From Macrolepiota albuminosa (Eukaryota > Basidiomycota > Agaricomycetes > Agaricales > Agaricaceae), in the NCBI GenBank assembly GCA_027475525.1, contig JAMWFC010000120.1, positions 372,001 through 436,000 on the forward strand: a stretch of 64,000 nt of DNA, in the 5' to 3' direction. The notes under the pieces were generated by a model. It was not told the DNA's origin and did not search any database. It saw nothing but the letters and a program-made list of their open reading frames with translations. Below are positions 34,028 through 46,751 of the stretch, piece after piece. The stretch's first letter is position 1. The number at the start of each line of letters is the position of its first letter. A program made the position numbers and the translations under genes.

Positions 34028-34404
34028 GGTGAGAGAGTTGGTATGGAGTGTAGTGTCAGAAAATATTGAAAAGCAATAAAATGCTAAGGTCTAGTGTGCC
34101 AGAAGAAATTCAGCCACAAATCCAGTTAATAAAACTGGCAGGGTTCCTGTAATGTTCTCAGGAGTGGTGCAGCAGGAAGGTGAGGTATAGTAAGTGTAAC
34201 TAAGTAACTGCAGACTCTGCAATTGTAACACCTCCCAGTTAGGCATGTCAGGCTTCACTAGCAAGATAAAGCAGCCCCACTTAAGGGTCACCACCCAATA
34301 GTTCAGAGTCTATATATATAGAGGGAGCTGCAACCACTATAAGGACTATAGCATAGACACAGAGCAATAAAATGATAAAAACTTCAAACTGTAGCTTTAG
34401 AGGC

Positions 34405-34418
34405 TGGGGCCCATAACC
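34405..34418 (-). promoter_or_regulatory. Primer-binding site of C2, half-tRNA type
   Basis: Minus strand reads GGTTATGGGCCCC right inside the LTR. It matches the anticodon-region complement of initiator tRNA-Met better than in C1. Confidence 0.65.
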
Positions 34419-34610
34419 TGTTGAAGACAGGCAAAGCACAGGAGACAAAAACTGTTACTAAAGCTGAAGTCCAAAGTCAGAAAGAGTTTATTGAGCAAAG
34501 TAAAGTACTACTAACTTGAAGTCTGACTAGAACTAGAGTGAATACAAGATGTTATCTTATATAATACTATATGTTGTGCTATTAGCATCCTTGACATGTG
34601 ACAATCCATT
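34419..34610 (-). repeat. Right LTR (5' LTR) of C2, divergent or truncated
   Basis: Starts TGTTGAAGACAGGCAAAGCA and matches the left LTR for about 97 bp, then diverges. No TTCAACA end is found, so the right end is uncertain. Confidence 0.55.
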
Positions 34611-35977
34611 ATATACTCCCCAAATAAAACCAAATACTTGGTCTAAAGTGGAAGGGGAATCTAGTAAGATGCATGAAGGTGCATAGTGTCAAGTAATAAT
34701 GCATATAGCATAGCTGTGAGAGTTAGCAATACTGTCACTGACAGGAGAGTTGAGCACAGAGAAGTGTGCTGAGTCATAGAACATCTTAGTGTGCGACTGC
34801 GCATACCAGCTCAACAGCAGTAAGCAAGATGAAATTAAAAAATGGCAAGAAGGATAAGACAAATATCCGCTGTATATACATGCTACACTGGGGTGCACAT
34901 CAGCTTAAGAATGTTGAGTGCATACTCAAAGTTACCTAAAAAAATATGGGTCTATGACCTATCCAATGAGGACTCCGTGACTATGCCTGTCTCTATCACC
35001 ATTGACTCCTCCTCTGGTATGATGTTAATTGCAGCTGGGAGATTGCTCTCCTCATAGTGCTTAAATATAAAACAATAATAATTGTCTTTGGTCATCTTCT
35101 GCCACCTATCCCATTGTGAAATTGTAGGCAGGGTGCCATAAGTAGAAAGGCACTCCATGTGCTCATCATTGATCTGTTTAAAGATAACCATTGACATGGT
35201 AGGTGAATGGAACTGCTGTTCTAAGAAGACCACGCTGTAAGTATACAGTGTGGTCTACTCAGTCCAGCAGAATCTGATTGTGTAAGGACATGTAACGTGT
35301 TGTCATTGGAAACGTTCTGTGCATGCTTGTCAGGTACATGAACTTGATGAATCTTGAGCTTAGGCCCACATTGGGGCTCAAAAGGTTGCTTGGAAAACAT
35401 AGTGTTATACAAGGCAATCACCTCATGATACAGTCTCAGACAGGCCATAACAAAAGTCATGCACTGAACAATCACAGATTTGGCTGTGCTATTGGTGCAG
35501 AGAGCTTGACACAATGTGAACTCAAAGAGGATTCGCCAGTACATGCGGTATGCATGATCAACCACAATGCCCTGATAGGTGTTCTCCAGCCCAGGGCAAC
35601 CAAAGATCAGTGCATACTGCACTAGCTAATCCAGGTCAAATAGTGTGGCTAGGTCTTGAGCATGCATTATGCACAGCGCTGTAGAACCATCTTCTTTCAT
35701 GCACAGAAAGCACCCTATTGTCACTCCACAAGAGCAAGGTTATCAGAACCCTGCATTGAGTTGACAAGGTCTTGATATTGAGGCTCCTTCATCAGGAGCT
35801 GCATAGTTTGATTATGCAGAGCCTCAACTGTTTGCTGGATGAACATTTAAAGCTCTGTGATTCAACATATATGCAACAATTCTGTCACAACATGGGATGT
35901 TGATGATGCCAACCTGGATTGGGTGTGCTGGACATATACGCAGTACAACACCATCTCCAGCGCCTGGCATACGTAGT
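34611..35977. other. AT-rich DNA with unrecognised short minus-strand frames
   Basis: Frames at 34952-35233 and 35221-35622 (minus) have no domain I recognise. At the right end (35901-35976, plus) the frame DDANLDWVCWTYTQYN ends in TAG one base before an LTR, matching the end of the G5 terminal gene. So this holds the 3' tail of a second, plus-strand G5-type copy. Confidence 0.5.
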
Positions 35978-36732
35978 TGTGAGGAGTTCTGACAGAGTCC
36001 TGGTATGCTTAAGCAAATGTGATAGAATGATGCACTAGAAAATAGTGTCTCGGAAGCTACCTGGCAAACTGTAAGCACCATAGCCTAAGCAAAGATACAG
36101 AGATGAAAATGAATAGTGCAATGTGATGTGCCTGTAAATAGCATCACAAACAATGAAGACAAGATAAATGAGGTTAGCACCTAACTTGGTGGTGATTTTG
36201 GGCTAAGCTAGTGCGATTTGAACACTAAGTATAACTTGGATGCTTAAGGATTATGATTCATTGTTATGTACATGCAGAGTAGCTATCTTTTATACTATGT
36301 GCTACTATATTTTTGAAATAGGTCCATTTGTGGCACTACCAATTAGCGCCCCTTCTTGTGGTTGCAGGTAACAGCAACCTGTCAATGGTGACCAGCACAC
36401 ATAGAGGAACAGCGACCAACAGTGACTCTAAACTGACTTAAACTTGTATGAGTCTGCTCACTTTTTAGTGTAATTCTGATTGGCCAGGCCTCTGCAAGGT
36501 ATAGTCAAAAAATTCTTGACAGACGCTGTGAGTTCTACTATCAGCACTAAACATTGTATCAATTCTTGATAGATAAAATGCTGAGCTAGAATATATCCTG
36601 TTCCATTGCTGCTGATTCTTTAGACTTCTGATTGAAGTGCCTTATCCAATGGCAGCACCTAATGCTAACCCCTTTATAGAACTAATCAGGGTTTGGTCAA
36701 AGTCACATCCCTGCTATTGTGCTAGTGCCCTG
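35978..36732 (+). repeat. G5-family LTR in opposite orientation to G5
   Basis: TGTGAGGAGTTCTGACAG... It is the inverted counterpart of 38144-38919, with many substitutions. Homology continues outside the LTR into the terminal coding frame at 35901. Confidence 0.75.
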
Positions 36733-38143
36733 AGTCCTGGGTTTCCTAATTCTCCAAAGTCAATAAGTGGTATATGCTGAAGGCTTAATAGTGGTGGTTT
36801 AGACTGATAAACAATGCTTATAATTGAGCACTAAGGTCCATGGTGTCCTGTGTCTGAGAGGATCACTAGGGTCTTGAGTATGGCCTGTGTCCGTAGGCCT
36901 GTAATGTGCCCCTTGATGCACTTAGTCCGAGTAGAAGTCTATTAATGTGAACATTCATGTAATATTTATAGAGCCAGTTCAGCTCTAATAGCGTGTGGGA
37001 AAGACTGCATGAGGCATGCTTGTAAATAATCATGCCTAAAATGTGGGCATGCTGACCAGAGGCATACTCATATGATGCCACTCTGTTGGTGTCAGCTCCT
37101 ATCAGCACAGTATTTGTGGCATATAAATAGTATATGCAATGGCTGAGTGCTCCTCTGAAGCACGAGTTTATTTGCTTAACATCGAGCCGCCCCCACACTT
37201 TTACTCCCAAACCATCAGAGATTCTCCCCAAGAAATCATCCTTGGCCCTATATTTTAGAGCCTACAGCTCTTTGGCATGGTTTGCCTTCTTCTTTGCTAT
37301 GTGCTTATTGCATGATACTCATTGGAATCAGTCTGCAGCTAATTTCCCCTCTTCACCATCCTCCTCCTGCTCTGAGCTTGACTCTCCATAGTCACTCTCA
37401 TCAGACAAGGATACAACTGGCACTTTGTCTTTTCCAGACATGGGTTTTCCTCTCAAGGTTGCCACCAGACCATCATACTGTTCTAGTGTGCAAGGGTCTG
37501 AGGTCAAGACAACCATGGGATAATGCTCTGGCAGTGCTGGTACAAACACCAGCAATATGAACAGCATCTGGACTTCTCCTGCTCATGCAGAAATGCCAGC
37601 AGAGAAGGCTATTACCTCCAATTTAGAGGCATTGAGAGGTGGCTTGCAGCCATGACGTTGACAAGATGGCCCCAGCTTTGCTGGGGCAGATGATGTAGAT
37701 GGTGGCTGAGCCACCAGAGGGGCAGGCACATTTTGCACCAGAGTCCTCCCTCTAGGCTCAGCACAAGGGATCCCAGGGACAGGTCAGCCAGAGGCTCACT
37801 GATGGCAGCCAGTGACTCTGACCAGGGCAGGTAACCATGATGACAAAGTGACAGGCTGAGCAAGCTGCTCAGAGCATGCTGGTCACGCTGCCGGTGGCAT
37901 CCTAGCCTGTGGAGGGTTGACCAGTTAAACTGTGATAGGCTTCTACTCAGGCTGAGTGCATCAAGGCACATTAGAGGCTTATCAACATTCGACATATTGA
38001 AGACTCTAGTGGCCTTCTAAAACTCAGGATAACTCTAACTTTGGTGCCCTGTTGCAAGCCTTGCTTGTCAGCCTCATTCAACATTTTCCAGTCCTTCAGC
38101 ACATGCTACCTATTGATTTCAAGGATTTAGGAGGCCTAGAATC
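36733..38143 (-). other. Unrecognised region between two inverted G5-type LTRs
   Basis: Minus-strand frames 37995-37612, 37567-37328 (with an acidic Ser/Glu run, DESDYGESSSEQEEDGEE) and 37231-36866 may be pieces of one degraded protein. I recognise no domain. Flanked by inverted LTR arms, so the whole 35.9-39.0 kb could be read as a large foldback. Confidence 0.35.
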
Positions 38144-38919
38144 TGTAGTGCTAACACAATGGCAGGGGGGGGTAACTCTGAGCAAATCCTGATCACTTCT
38201 GGAAGGGGTTAGCATTAGGCACTGCTATTTGACAAGGCACCTCAATCAGAAGTCTAAAGAATCAATGATGACAGCACAGGATATACTTAAGCCTGACAGT
38301 TTGACTTATCAGAAATTGATACAATGTTTAGTGCCAATATTAGCGCTCACAGCATTTGTCAAGGATTTTCTGACCATACCTCAGAATGGCTTGACCAATC
38401 AGGATTTACATTAAAAGTAAGCAGACTCGTATTCTAAGTCAATTTAGAGTCGCTGTGTCTCATGGACTAGAACACCGTTGATTGCCGTTGTCCACGTGCT
38501 GTTGGTCACCGTTGACAGGATGCCATTAGCTGGAACCATGAGAAGAGGAGCTAATTGGTAGTGCTGCAAATGGACTTGTCTTGGAAACACAGTAGCATAT
38601 AGTATAAAAGATAGCTACTGTATATATATATAACAATGAATTGTAACCCCTTGAGTACCCAATTATACTTAATGTTTAAATCATGCTAGCTCTGCCTGAC
38701 TTTGTCCCTAAATTGGGCACTAGCTTTGTCTATCTCATCTTTGTCGTTTACAGTGCCATTTATGGGCACATTATACTGTGCTATTTATCTTTTTCTCTAT
38801 ATCCTCACCTAAACTACGGTGCTTACAGTTTGCTAGGTAGCACCTGAGGCACTATTATTTAGCACATCATTCTATCATATCTGCTTAAGCACACCAGAAC
38901 TCTGTCAGGACTCCTTACA
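38144..38919 (-). repeat. 3' LTR of G5
   Basis: 776 bp; plus strand TGTAGTGC...CCTTACA, so inverted ends TGTA/TACA. An inverted relative lies at 35978-36732. Contains a (TA)n stretch near 38620. Confidence 0.65.
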
Positions 38920-38920
38920 A

Positions 38921-39436
38921 CTATGCATGCCAGGCACTAGAGATGGCATTGTACTGCATATACGTCCAGCACACCCAACCACAGTTGGCATCATCAATGG
39001 GCTGGTATCTAGCCCTTTTGACCTTAGCGGTCAGTTCCTCAAAGTTTGACACTTTGCACTTAGACGTGCAGTCAATCTGTTCCAGCACTGATATGTGCTG
39101 CCTCTTCATGAGCTTGATCTGATCAAGCAGCCTCTTCATAATGACAATGGCCAAACTGTCCTGCAGAAAGGACACAGTTGCAGGGACTGGCTATCTTGCT
39201 GCTTCCAGTCTGCTAAGGAGTGTATCTGGCACTGCTGATTCCTGTGCTTGTGGTGCAGGTTTCACATATGACTTTGCTATAGGCTGATATGCCCATAGTA
39301 CAGATAGTGGCCCCGTCACTGCATCTGTATATGTTGGTATTGACATATGCAAGTGCACTGGTGGTACCTGATAGTAGCGCTCTTGGTGCATGCTGTCCTT
39401 CAGATGCTTATAGCGCTCCTCATTATTGACCTCCAT
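38921..39436 (-). CDS. Unrecognised terminal gene of G5 (broken)
   Basis: Two frames in the pol orientation: 39436-39191 (MEVNNEERYKHLKDSMHQER...) and 39175-38921 (MKRLLDQIKLMKRQHISVLEQ region, ending DANCGWVCWTYMQYNAISSAW). They probably form one protein with a frameshift near 39190. The stop codon at 38921-38923 is one base from the LTR. The same C-terminal end lies beside the inverted LTR at 35901-35976, so it is a regular part of this family. No known domain; the middle is Lys-rich and may be helical. Confidence 0.5.
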
Positions 39437-39671
39437 CTCTGATCATTTTTCTGCAGCCCCCAATAGGCCATTTCAAACAACACATCAGCTACGTGTATTG
39501 GGACTTAGGAGGAGAAAAGAGGGGAAAAAAATCTCCTAACTTCACCAGTGGTATAAACAACTACAAATATTTGCCACCTGGTCTTTCACTGGTTATCAGA
39601 GTAGTGTAAATAGCCACAATTAGTAGTCATCCAGTCACTAACCAAGTATCAAAGTGGACTTCATCCACATT

Positions 39672-39953
39672 TCACCACCTCACATGCTCTATACACGTTT
39701 TGCCAGCTGTTGAGGATGTTTCATGCCCTGCAGCTCTAAGTATCAGTCCAGCGCTGCAAGATTCTTGCAGTTTACTAGCTAGCAGCTCCCAGATAGTATC
39801 ATCTAAGCTCCACCTCACCTCAAATTCAAGGTTTCCTCCTGTCCACCTATAACCTATGAGGTCATCTACAAACCATATCTGGTCATTGCTAGTTTCAAAG
39901 TTATATGGCTCCAGAGTTGCATGATTAGGAAATAGCATGTTACTATTGGCCAA
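39672..39953 (-). pseudogene. Chromodomain at the C-terminus of G5 pol
   Basis: Sequence IWFVDDLIGYRWTGGNLEFE then VRWSLDDTIWEL fits a retroelement chromodomain (binding of methylated histone tails is the known family role). Separated from the rest of pol by the solo LTR insertion at 40038. Confidence 0.7.
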
Positions 39954-40210
39954 GTACGGTCACAGCAGTGACATATAGAACTTAGGCACTATCTTGTGTG
40001 CCTGCAGTGCATGGGGATAGTTTCAGCACGTAGTTAGTGTTTAAGACAGGCAAAGCACAGTAGACAGAAACTGTCACTAAAGCTGAAGTCCAAAGTCAGA
40101 AAGAGTGAGCTGAGCAAAGTAAAGTACTACTAACCTGAAGTTCAAAGTCAGAAAGAGTGAGGACTTCAGGTGATCTATCTACAGTTTATATACTGCTGGA
40201 AAACTATATA

Positions 40211-41816
40211 CAGTGGCTCAAAAAACTGTCCCAATGTTTCATACTTTTCGAAAGATGACATTGGCATGAAGGATGGGAAGTACATAAAATCCTGATTAAA
40301 TCATGTAAAATACTATGGCATCGTAGCTACAAAATGAATCTAAGTTTATGTAATCAAAATCAAAACTGATGGAGCAATAGCCATTTTAAAATATTCACTC
40401 ATTGGGACAGTTTTTTGAGCATCTCTAATTTTAGTATCTAGTACTTTGTATGTCCTCTATTTGCTTTGATAACTGCTTGAATCCTTCTAGGCATGCTTTC
40501 TATTAGTCTTTGGCATACCTCTGGTGGTATTTCATCCCACTCCTTTGCAACCCTCTCCCATAATTCATGCACACCATAAGGAGGTGTTTCATACTGCCTA
40601 AGTTGCTCTTTGAGGTACTTCTAGAGATGTTCAATAGGGTTGAGATCAGGGGATTGGGCTGGCCACCAAAGGACATTAAAGTTGCTGTCCTCAAACCACT
40701 TGTCAGCCCTCTTGGAGTTGTGTTTGGAGTTATTGTCCTGTTGAAAGTAGTGGGCACCCTCCTCCATCTCCAACTTCTCAAAATTCTCCTTTGCTCCATC
40801 ATCTAAAATTTCAGAGCACTGCTCTGCATTCATGATCCCCACCACCTCTACAAGCTTTTCTACCTCATTCCAACTCATACAGCCCCATACCATGAGATTA
40901 TTCCCTCCTTCATGCTTCACAGTAGGTGTAGTTGTTCGGTCTGAAATGTCTTCTTCTTGTAGCTTCCACACATACTGCTTCCCATCTGACCCAATCCTGT
41001 TAATCTTTGTCTCATCTGTCCACAACACCCTTTTCCAGTCCTCTATAGTCCAGTTCTGATGCTTCTGAGCCCATTTAAGCTGTAGTTGTCAATGTTTAGC
41101 TTTGAGCATAGGAACTTTTCTCTTGGTAGCAGACCAATACCCCTCCTCCTTCAACACATTCCAGACAGTCTTGGAAGAGACAGGGTTGAAAATGATGTTG
41201 TTGATAAAATTAGTGGCCTGGACAGCTGTATCAAGTCTTCCAGTTGAGATTTGTTGAACAATAGCCTGTTTATCGCATGGAGTAAGCTTAGCAGGACGGC
41301 CTCCAGGATGGTTTTCCTTGTCCATCTCCAACTCTCTACCAATCCTCCCAGTAGTAGACTTCCCTAAACCAGTTTGAGCCCCAATCTGACCAGAGAATAC
41401 CCTTAAGCAAGAAGAGAAGCAACAGTAGAGTGTTGTGCAGAAGGAATAGGTTTCATGATAGTGGTTGAAGGTCAAGATGTGGTTCAACCAGCTTGAACTA
41501 CTCCCAAATATATCTAAACATGGTCACATGACTTTGTTTATATTCCCACATGCAACCTACTCTTTATTTCTGAGTAAAATAGGGATAAACCTGAAAAATT
41601 AGAGATGCTCAAAAAACTGTCCCAATGAGTGAATATTTTAAAATGGCTATTGCTCCATCAGTTTTGATCTCGATTACATAAACTTAGATTCAATTTGTAG
41701 CTACGATGCCATAGTATTTTACATGATTTAATCAGGATTTTATGTACTTCCCATCCTTCATGCCAATGTCATCTTTCAAAAAGTATGAAACATTGGGACA
41801 GTTTTTTGAGCCACTG
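40211..41816 (-). mobile_element. Tc1/mariner DNA transposon with 222-bp terminal inverted repeats
   Basis: 1606 bp, CAGTGGCTC...GAGCCACTG, flanked by the TA target duplication (40209-40210 and 41817-41818). The inverted repeats, 40211-40432 and 41595-41816, are nearly identical. Each is bounded by an inverted 21-bp motif (40216-40236 and 40400-40420; 41607-41627 and 41791-41811), giving four copies of a likely transposase-binding site. Confidence 0.93.
40438..41487 (-). pseudogene. Tc1-family transposase, two nonsense mutations
   Basis: About 350 codons in one frame. N-terminal paired helix-turn-helix region (TGLGKSTTGRIGREL, then GGRPAKLTPCDKQAIVQQIS). Catalytic core: WTDETKINRIG (first Asp), QQDNNSKHN (second Asp) and SPDLNPIEHL (Glu). 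The second Asp and the Glu are separated by 34 residues, so DD34E. Stops at 41089-41091 (TGA after LKAKH) and 40621-40623 (TAG where Trp is expected after PIEHL). Both are single transitions. The rest is intact, so the copy is recently dead, though its ends could still be mobilised by a transposase supplied elsewhere. Confidence 0.9.
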
Positions 41817-42012
41817 TATATATGAATAAAGAATAATTACATGGAGGATATATGTGATAGAATATAATCACATGAAGAATACATGTGATAAAATATAATT
41901 ACATGGAAGATACATATGATAGAAAGAACTTGGAGTGTAGAATGCATGTAACAAGGCAATTTCAACAGTTAGATATGCTCGGCTCAGCCTTGAGGACCCT
42001 ATACAGTCCAAT

Positions 42013-45000
42013 CTACTTGGAACATAGCTTACTTGCTCTGCCTTTCAGCAAGTTCAAGTTCTTTGTCAAGAGGTACACTAGGTTCCCTTTCTCAATGTCC
42101 AATTCATCATGCCTGTGATTATTTGCATGTTTTGTTTGCCATACATGTGATTCTATAATTGCATTATGGGCATCCACTAAGTTTCTTAGTGCATTGCATG
42201 TGAACTGTTTAACTCCAACATGAATAACTTTGTCAGTGCGAAGTTTACAAATCACAGATGGCATATAGCTATTATTGAGTTCAAAGAATGAGTATCCTGT
42301 GGTCTCAGATATGCTCACATTTATCGTGAATTCAATGAGTAGACATCTATCCACCCAGTCCTTCTGATTAGGACATACAATGATAGGATCCCACATAGGC
42401 TAGGCACATCAATGGCAGGCTTGGAGACATCTTGTCACACACATTCTGAACTTGGCACACACAATTTATCCATTTTAGGCCTTATCCAATAGCCATGCAT
42501 GGCAAGCAACAGATCTGATCAGTGATAGCGCTAGTGGCAGCTGGAATGACAGCTGGCATCATGCCGCCAGCTGTTGAAGACAGGCAAAGCTCAATCAGCA
42601 TGTAGCATGGCTAGGTGACAACAGTGCTTACAAATTAGGAATAATGTCATTTACTCGTGATGGATGGCCTGACGTTTATTCTGGCGCCCCTCCCACAGCC
42701 AGATGAACAGCTTGCTTGCTTTATTTCTCAACATTTAGTTTAATACATGACGTTTAATTATATTACTTACAGTTCACCATTCCTTGGTGACCCTTAGCCT
42801 CTTAGTGACAGGGAACTTGTTTCTCACTATAAATACTTACCATTGTCACTAGTTACTACAGAACAGAGTACTCCGTTTACACTCCACAGTTTACTCTACA
42901 GTTCAGATTTCTTTTGGGCTGACTAAGTTTATAGTTGCCAACTGTCTGAGCACTCCTTACCTGCTTGCCACAGTTATGCTTATGGAACTTACGTGTCTTG
43001 CACTTATAGCAGGCATTACACAGCTTAGCTGTTGCTAAGCCTTTTGTTTTCTTGCTGTGTCTTCTGCCGCACTTACTCATATTTGCATCTCCCTCACTTA
43101 GGTGCACTTTGTTGTTAGCGCACTATCCTTACTGTATATTCCTTGCTGAACACTCTTGCCAACCAACTTACACCAAATTTTGTCGTTTAACTTGTTTCCG
43201 ACTTGTTCTCTGGAAACTGCCTGAGACTCCCTCAAACTTAGCATGCCCAACACATTGTTATACAGGTCAGTAGCCGTAAACCATATCTGCTACTGATCTA
43301 CTTTTGGGCAACATCAACAAACACTTGCACATTCTGTCTGGCCATCCGTTTGCAGATGAAAGACGTCATCAACATGAGCAACTTTGCTCTGAGCAGCTTG
43401 TGCAGCTCCTTCCACTATTTGGAAGTAAACTTAGCATCTTGATCACTTTCAATCAAGCTGGGCAATCTATGAAGTGGCCTACTACTTTGTGGGCCTGCTC
43501 TAGGATAGTCATGATCAACGACCTCTCCTGAAGAATACAGATGACTTTAGACCCAGTAGGTCTAGTGAGATAGACAAGTTGCTGCTTTACCTTGAAGCGC
43601 AGATGCACCTGGATATTGTTCATAATCTCTAGGAAAAGATTGTCATCCTTGTATCTTTGCTGGATATGTGTGCAAAATTGCACATTGCCTAAATCTGCTG
43701 GTGTGGGCTGACAATCATGTGAGTCCAACGCATGCTGAAGAGTCATCTCAGCACTACTAGGAGGCACCTCTTGCCTTGTCTCTTCATATGGCTGGGGGGC
43801 CTCATGGTCTACCAGCACCTGAGCCTCAATATCTCAAGCTTCTCACTGTTCTTGCAGTTGCTTGTTGCAATGTGATTTCTATGCTCACATGGCGCATAAC
43901 TTGACTGTATGTTCCTTGATTTCATAGAACCTATGCAAGGGCAAGTCTTTGCCCTCCAGGTCAATGCATCTGTCTACTTGGACATAATCATGTGCATCAT
44001 AGATGTCAAAATATCGAGATAGGCAATCTGCAATCTTGTTTAATTTGCCCTTTACATAGGTAATGTTGAACTGATATTGTAACATGTAGTCAATCCAGTG
44101 ATGTTGTTGTGGTGATAGGTGCACTAAGTCTTGAAAAACTCAAGTGCTTTGTGATCTGTGATGATATGCTTATATCCTATCAGTTTATTCTCCCACTTCA
44201 GGAGAGCTTCTAAGACAGCGAGTGTTTCTAACTCATGTACTGCATAATTCTGCTAGACAGCAGTAAACTTATGGGACATAAATCCTGCTAGTCAGCAAGT
44301 TTGCCATGTTTTACTTTGGCCAAACATGGTCCTGACCTTAGTCTTCAAAGCATTACATATGAGCCAAATAGGCTCATTGATGTGTGGGTCAATTAGTCAG
44401 ATCACTGGCATCTTTGCACAGATGCACTTAATCATTTCAAAGCACTGCTGATGCAGCGGTCTCCAGCAAAAGAGGAGCCCATTTTAAGTCATGGCCATCA
44501 GTGGCCTAGTGTATGCTGTGATATCTGGCAAAAAGTTACTAATATAGTTTACTAATTCAACAAATTGCTGGATATCATTATATGTGTGTGGAGTATGCCA
44601 CTTTTGAATTCAATCGAGTTTATCTGTGTCTGAGTAGATACCCTTCTTGTCAATGACATGACTGAGACAGTCTATACTTGGTGCATACAACTCACACTTC
44701 TTCTATTTGAGATAGAGCTGGCCTTATGCAGTTATTCAAATATGACTTGTAGGTGCTGCTCATGCTCTTTAATGGAATCTAAAAAGATGAATATATCATC
44801 TAAATAGATGTGCATAAACTTTCTGATTACATCTCAGAAAATTGAGGCCATTAACCTCTGGAATGTCACTGATGCATTATAGTCACCAATCTGCATGATA
44901 TTGCTCACAAATATCCCTATCAGAGACAAAAACAGCATCTTTAATATGTCTTCTTTGCATATGTGAACTTGTTTATATGCATTTGTTAGGTCAATTTTTG

Positions 45001-46600
45001 ACTTGTATTTTGCTTTAGCAACATTCTCACATATGACTTCCTGGTCTGAAAGGGGCATTATGTCCTTAACTATATTATCATTGTGCTGTTGCATATTCAA
45101 TGCAGTTTGTAATGTCCCATCCTTCTTGGAAATACAAAGTAAGGATGCAGCTTGCACCGCTGGTTGTGGTTCCCACTACTTTGTGTTTATATATCTGTTT
45201 GTCTTTTCATAAAGCTGATCCTGAAATGCTCACAGACAGCGAGGCAAGTGGTACTTTTACTGCTTATTCTTGTCAATGAGGTTAATTTCATGATTAACCT
45301 CCCTCTACGGAAAAAGCTCCTTCTTTGTCCTATTGACAATATCAGCAAACTTGTGTTGCTATTGCTGGCGCAAGCAAGAAATATCTTCCTCAGTAAGGCT
45401 CATAGCCTTATTTTTTTCCTTCACTATGCATGCTACACATGGCTAGATCTTTGATTCAAATTGCTCCTATAAGGCACATATATGCTCTTCTGTGAGATTC
45501 CCTGAATTTAACTTTATGACTAATTGCATCCTCGCTACTCTTGTCATATTCGACAATGATTGCACACTTTTCGCCTTCAGTAATATACCATCAAACATGA
45601 TATTCAATATTTTAGAGATCTCATCCTCTCATGCATGACGGTATACTTCTCCTGTCTGAATCAACTGCACTTGTTCTATAGTATGTGTTACCATTGATGC
45701 TACCAACTCATTCCACTCTCGTGGCATTCGTGGGTCATATGCCTATTGCACTTCTAGCCAAGACACTAGTTAATCTATTAGCAACCTTGTGCTTTTTACA
45801 GTTTCCATTGTACTATATACCTTGTTTTTAACAAGATCCTTCACCTTCACTCAAGAGCTAGTCGGCTAACATTCTAGTGACTCCACCATATATTTACCAT
45901 ACTCATTCTTATGCTATTTAGCCTGATCAGGCTTACTCTTTATATATCTGACTGTATCTGGATACTTCCCCTTCTTCAGAGTTCCTTGAAACTCTTCCTC
46001 TGACATCGGAATAGCCAGCAAGTCTGCTGGCAGGCTTTTGAGTAGAACTTGCTCATCTTCCACCTCCTATACAGTCACTCTCTTACAACATTTAGTCAGT
46101 CATATTTGTTTGCAATATTTCTTTGTTATGCAGTAGCACTTCAAGCAACTGTTCATGTTGCTTAACACGACTCTCTCTGCCTTTATAGGCTTACCACTTA
46201 CAATGATCATGTCATTTACAAAATCCAGGGACACCTTATTCTTATACATAAAAAGTGTACCGATAATCATATTGTAGCAATCAAAATTTGCTATGTTCAC
46301 ATACTCCTTGGTTGACGTCCCTGACGTCTTTATCTTTACTTCAGCACCAAACTGTACTATGGTGCAACTTTTTATAGTCCTCAGCTGGAGCATCAATGGC
46401 TCTTCCAACTCATGAATGTGTATTGCATTGATGTGAGCAAACTGGGGCATAATGCCTGTAATGGTACTTTCTGAGTCCCACAGAATCCAGGCCAGATATC
46501 CATTGACATCAATATAGGTAACTAAGCACTCCTTCTCCTCAGGAGTATAACGTGGCCGCTGCAACTTATTAGTTGCCTTTTGCAGAGTTATACATCTCAT
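42013..46600 (-). pseudogene. Decayed G5 protease-RT-RNase H-integrase
   Basis: Fragments right to left: protease-like 46600-46100 (YLAWILWDSESTITG, with DSES in place of DSG; IIGTLFMYKNKVSLDFVND); RT 45157-44834 (LLCISKKDGTLQTALNMQQH; KYKSKIDLTNAYKQVHI); RNase H tail 44124-43885 (HHWIDYMLQYQFNITYVKGK then LNKIADCLSR); integrase zinc region 43818-43453; integrase C-terminal part 42396-42013 (WVDRCLLIEFTINVSISETT, YLLTKNLNLLKGRA). Stops and frameshifts lie between all of them. A 20-bp head of the C2 LTR lies at 42572-42591. Confidence 0.8.
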
Positions 46601-46751
46601 TTAAACATGTTGATTTTCATGGCACTCTGTCAGTGCAAACAGGTGTTTGTCCTTATTATCACAAGTATAGTAGTTGCTGTTGTATACGTCTACTGCAATG
46701 TATTTGTTGCCATCAATCTGGATGCTTTCAGCATCATCCACTTCTAAGTCC

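Larger units (their letters stand above)
40038..41967 (-). repeat. Solo C2-type copia LTR interrupted by a Tc1 transposon
   Basis: TGTTTAAGACAGGC...TTTCAACA, flanked by GTTAG on both sides (40033-40037 and 41968-41972). Without the transposon it is about 322 bp, with extra copies of an ATACATGTGATA-type motif compared with 29448-29727. Confidence 0.88.

Noticed and set aside
42572..42591. 20-bp match to the head of the C2 LTR as a separate insertion
   Set aside because: Too short to delimit; noted only as a fragment within the decayed G5 pol.
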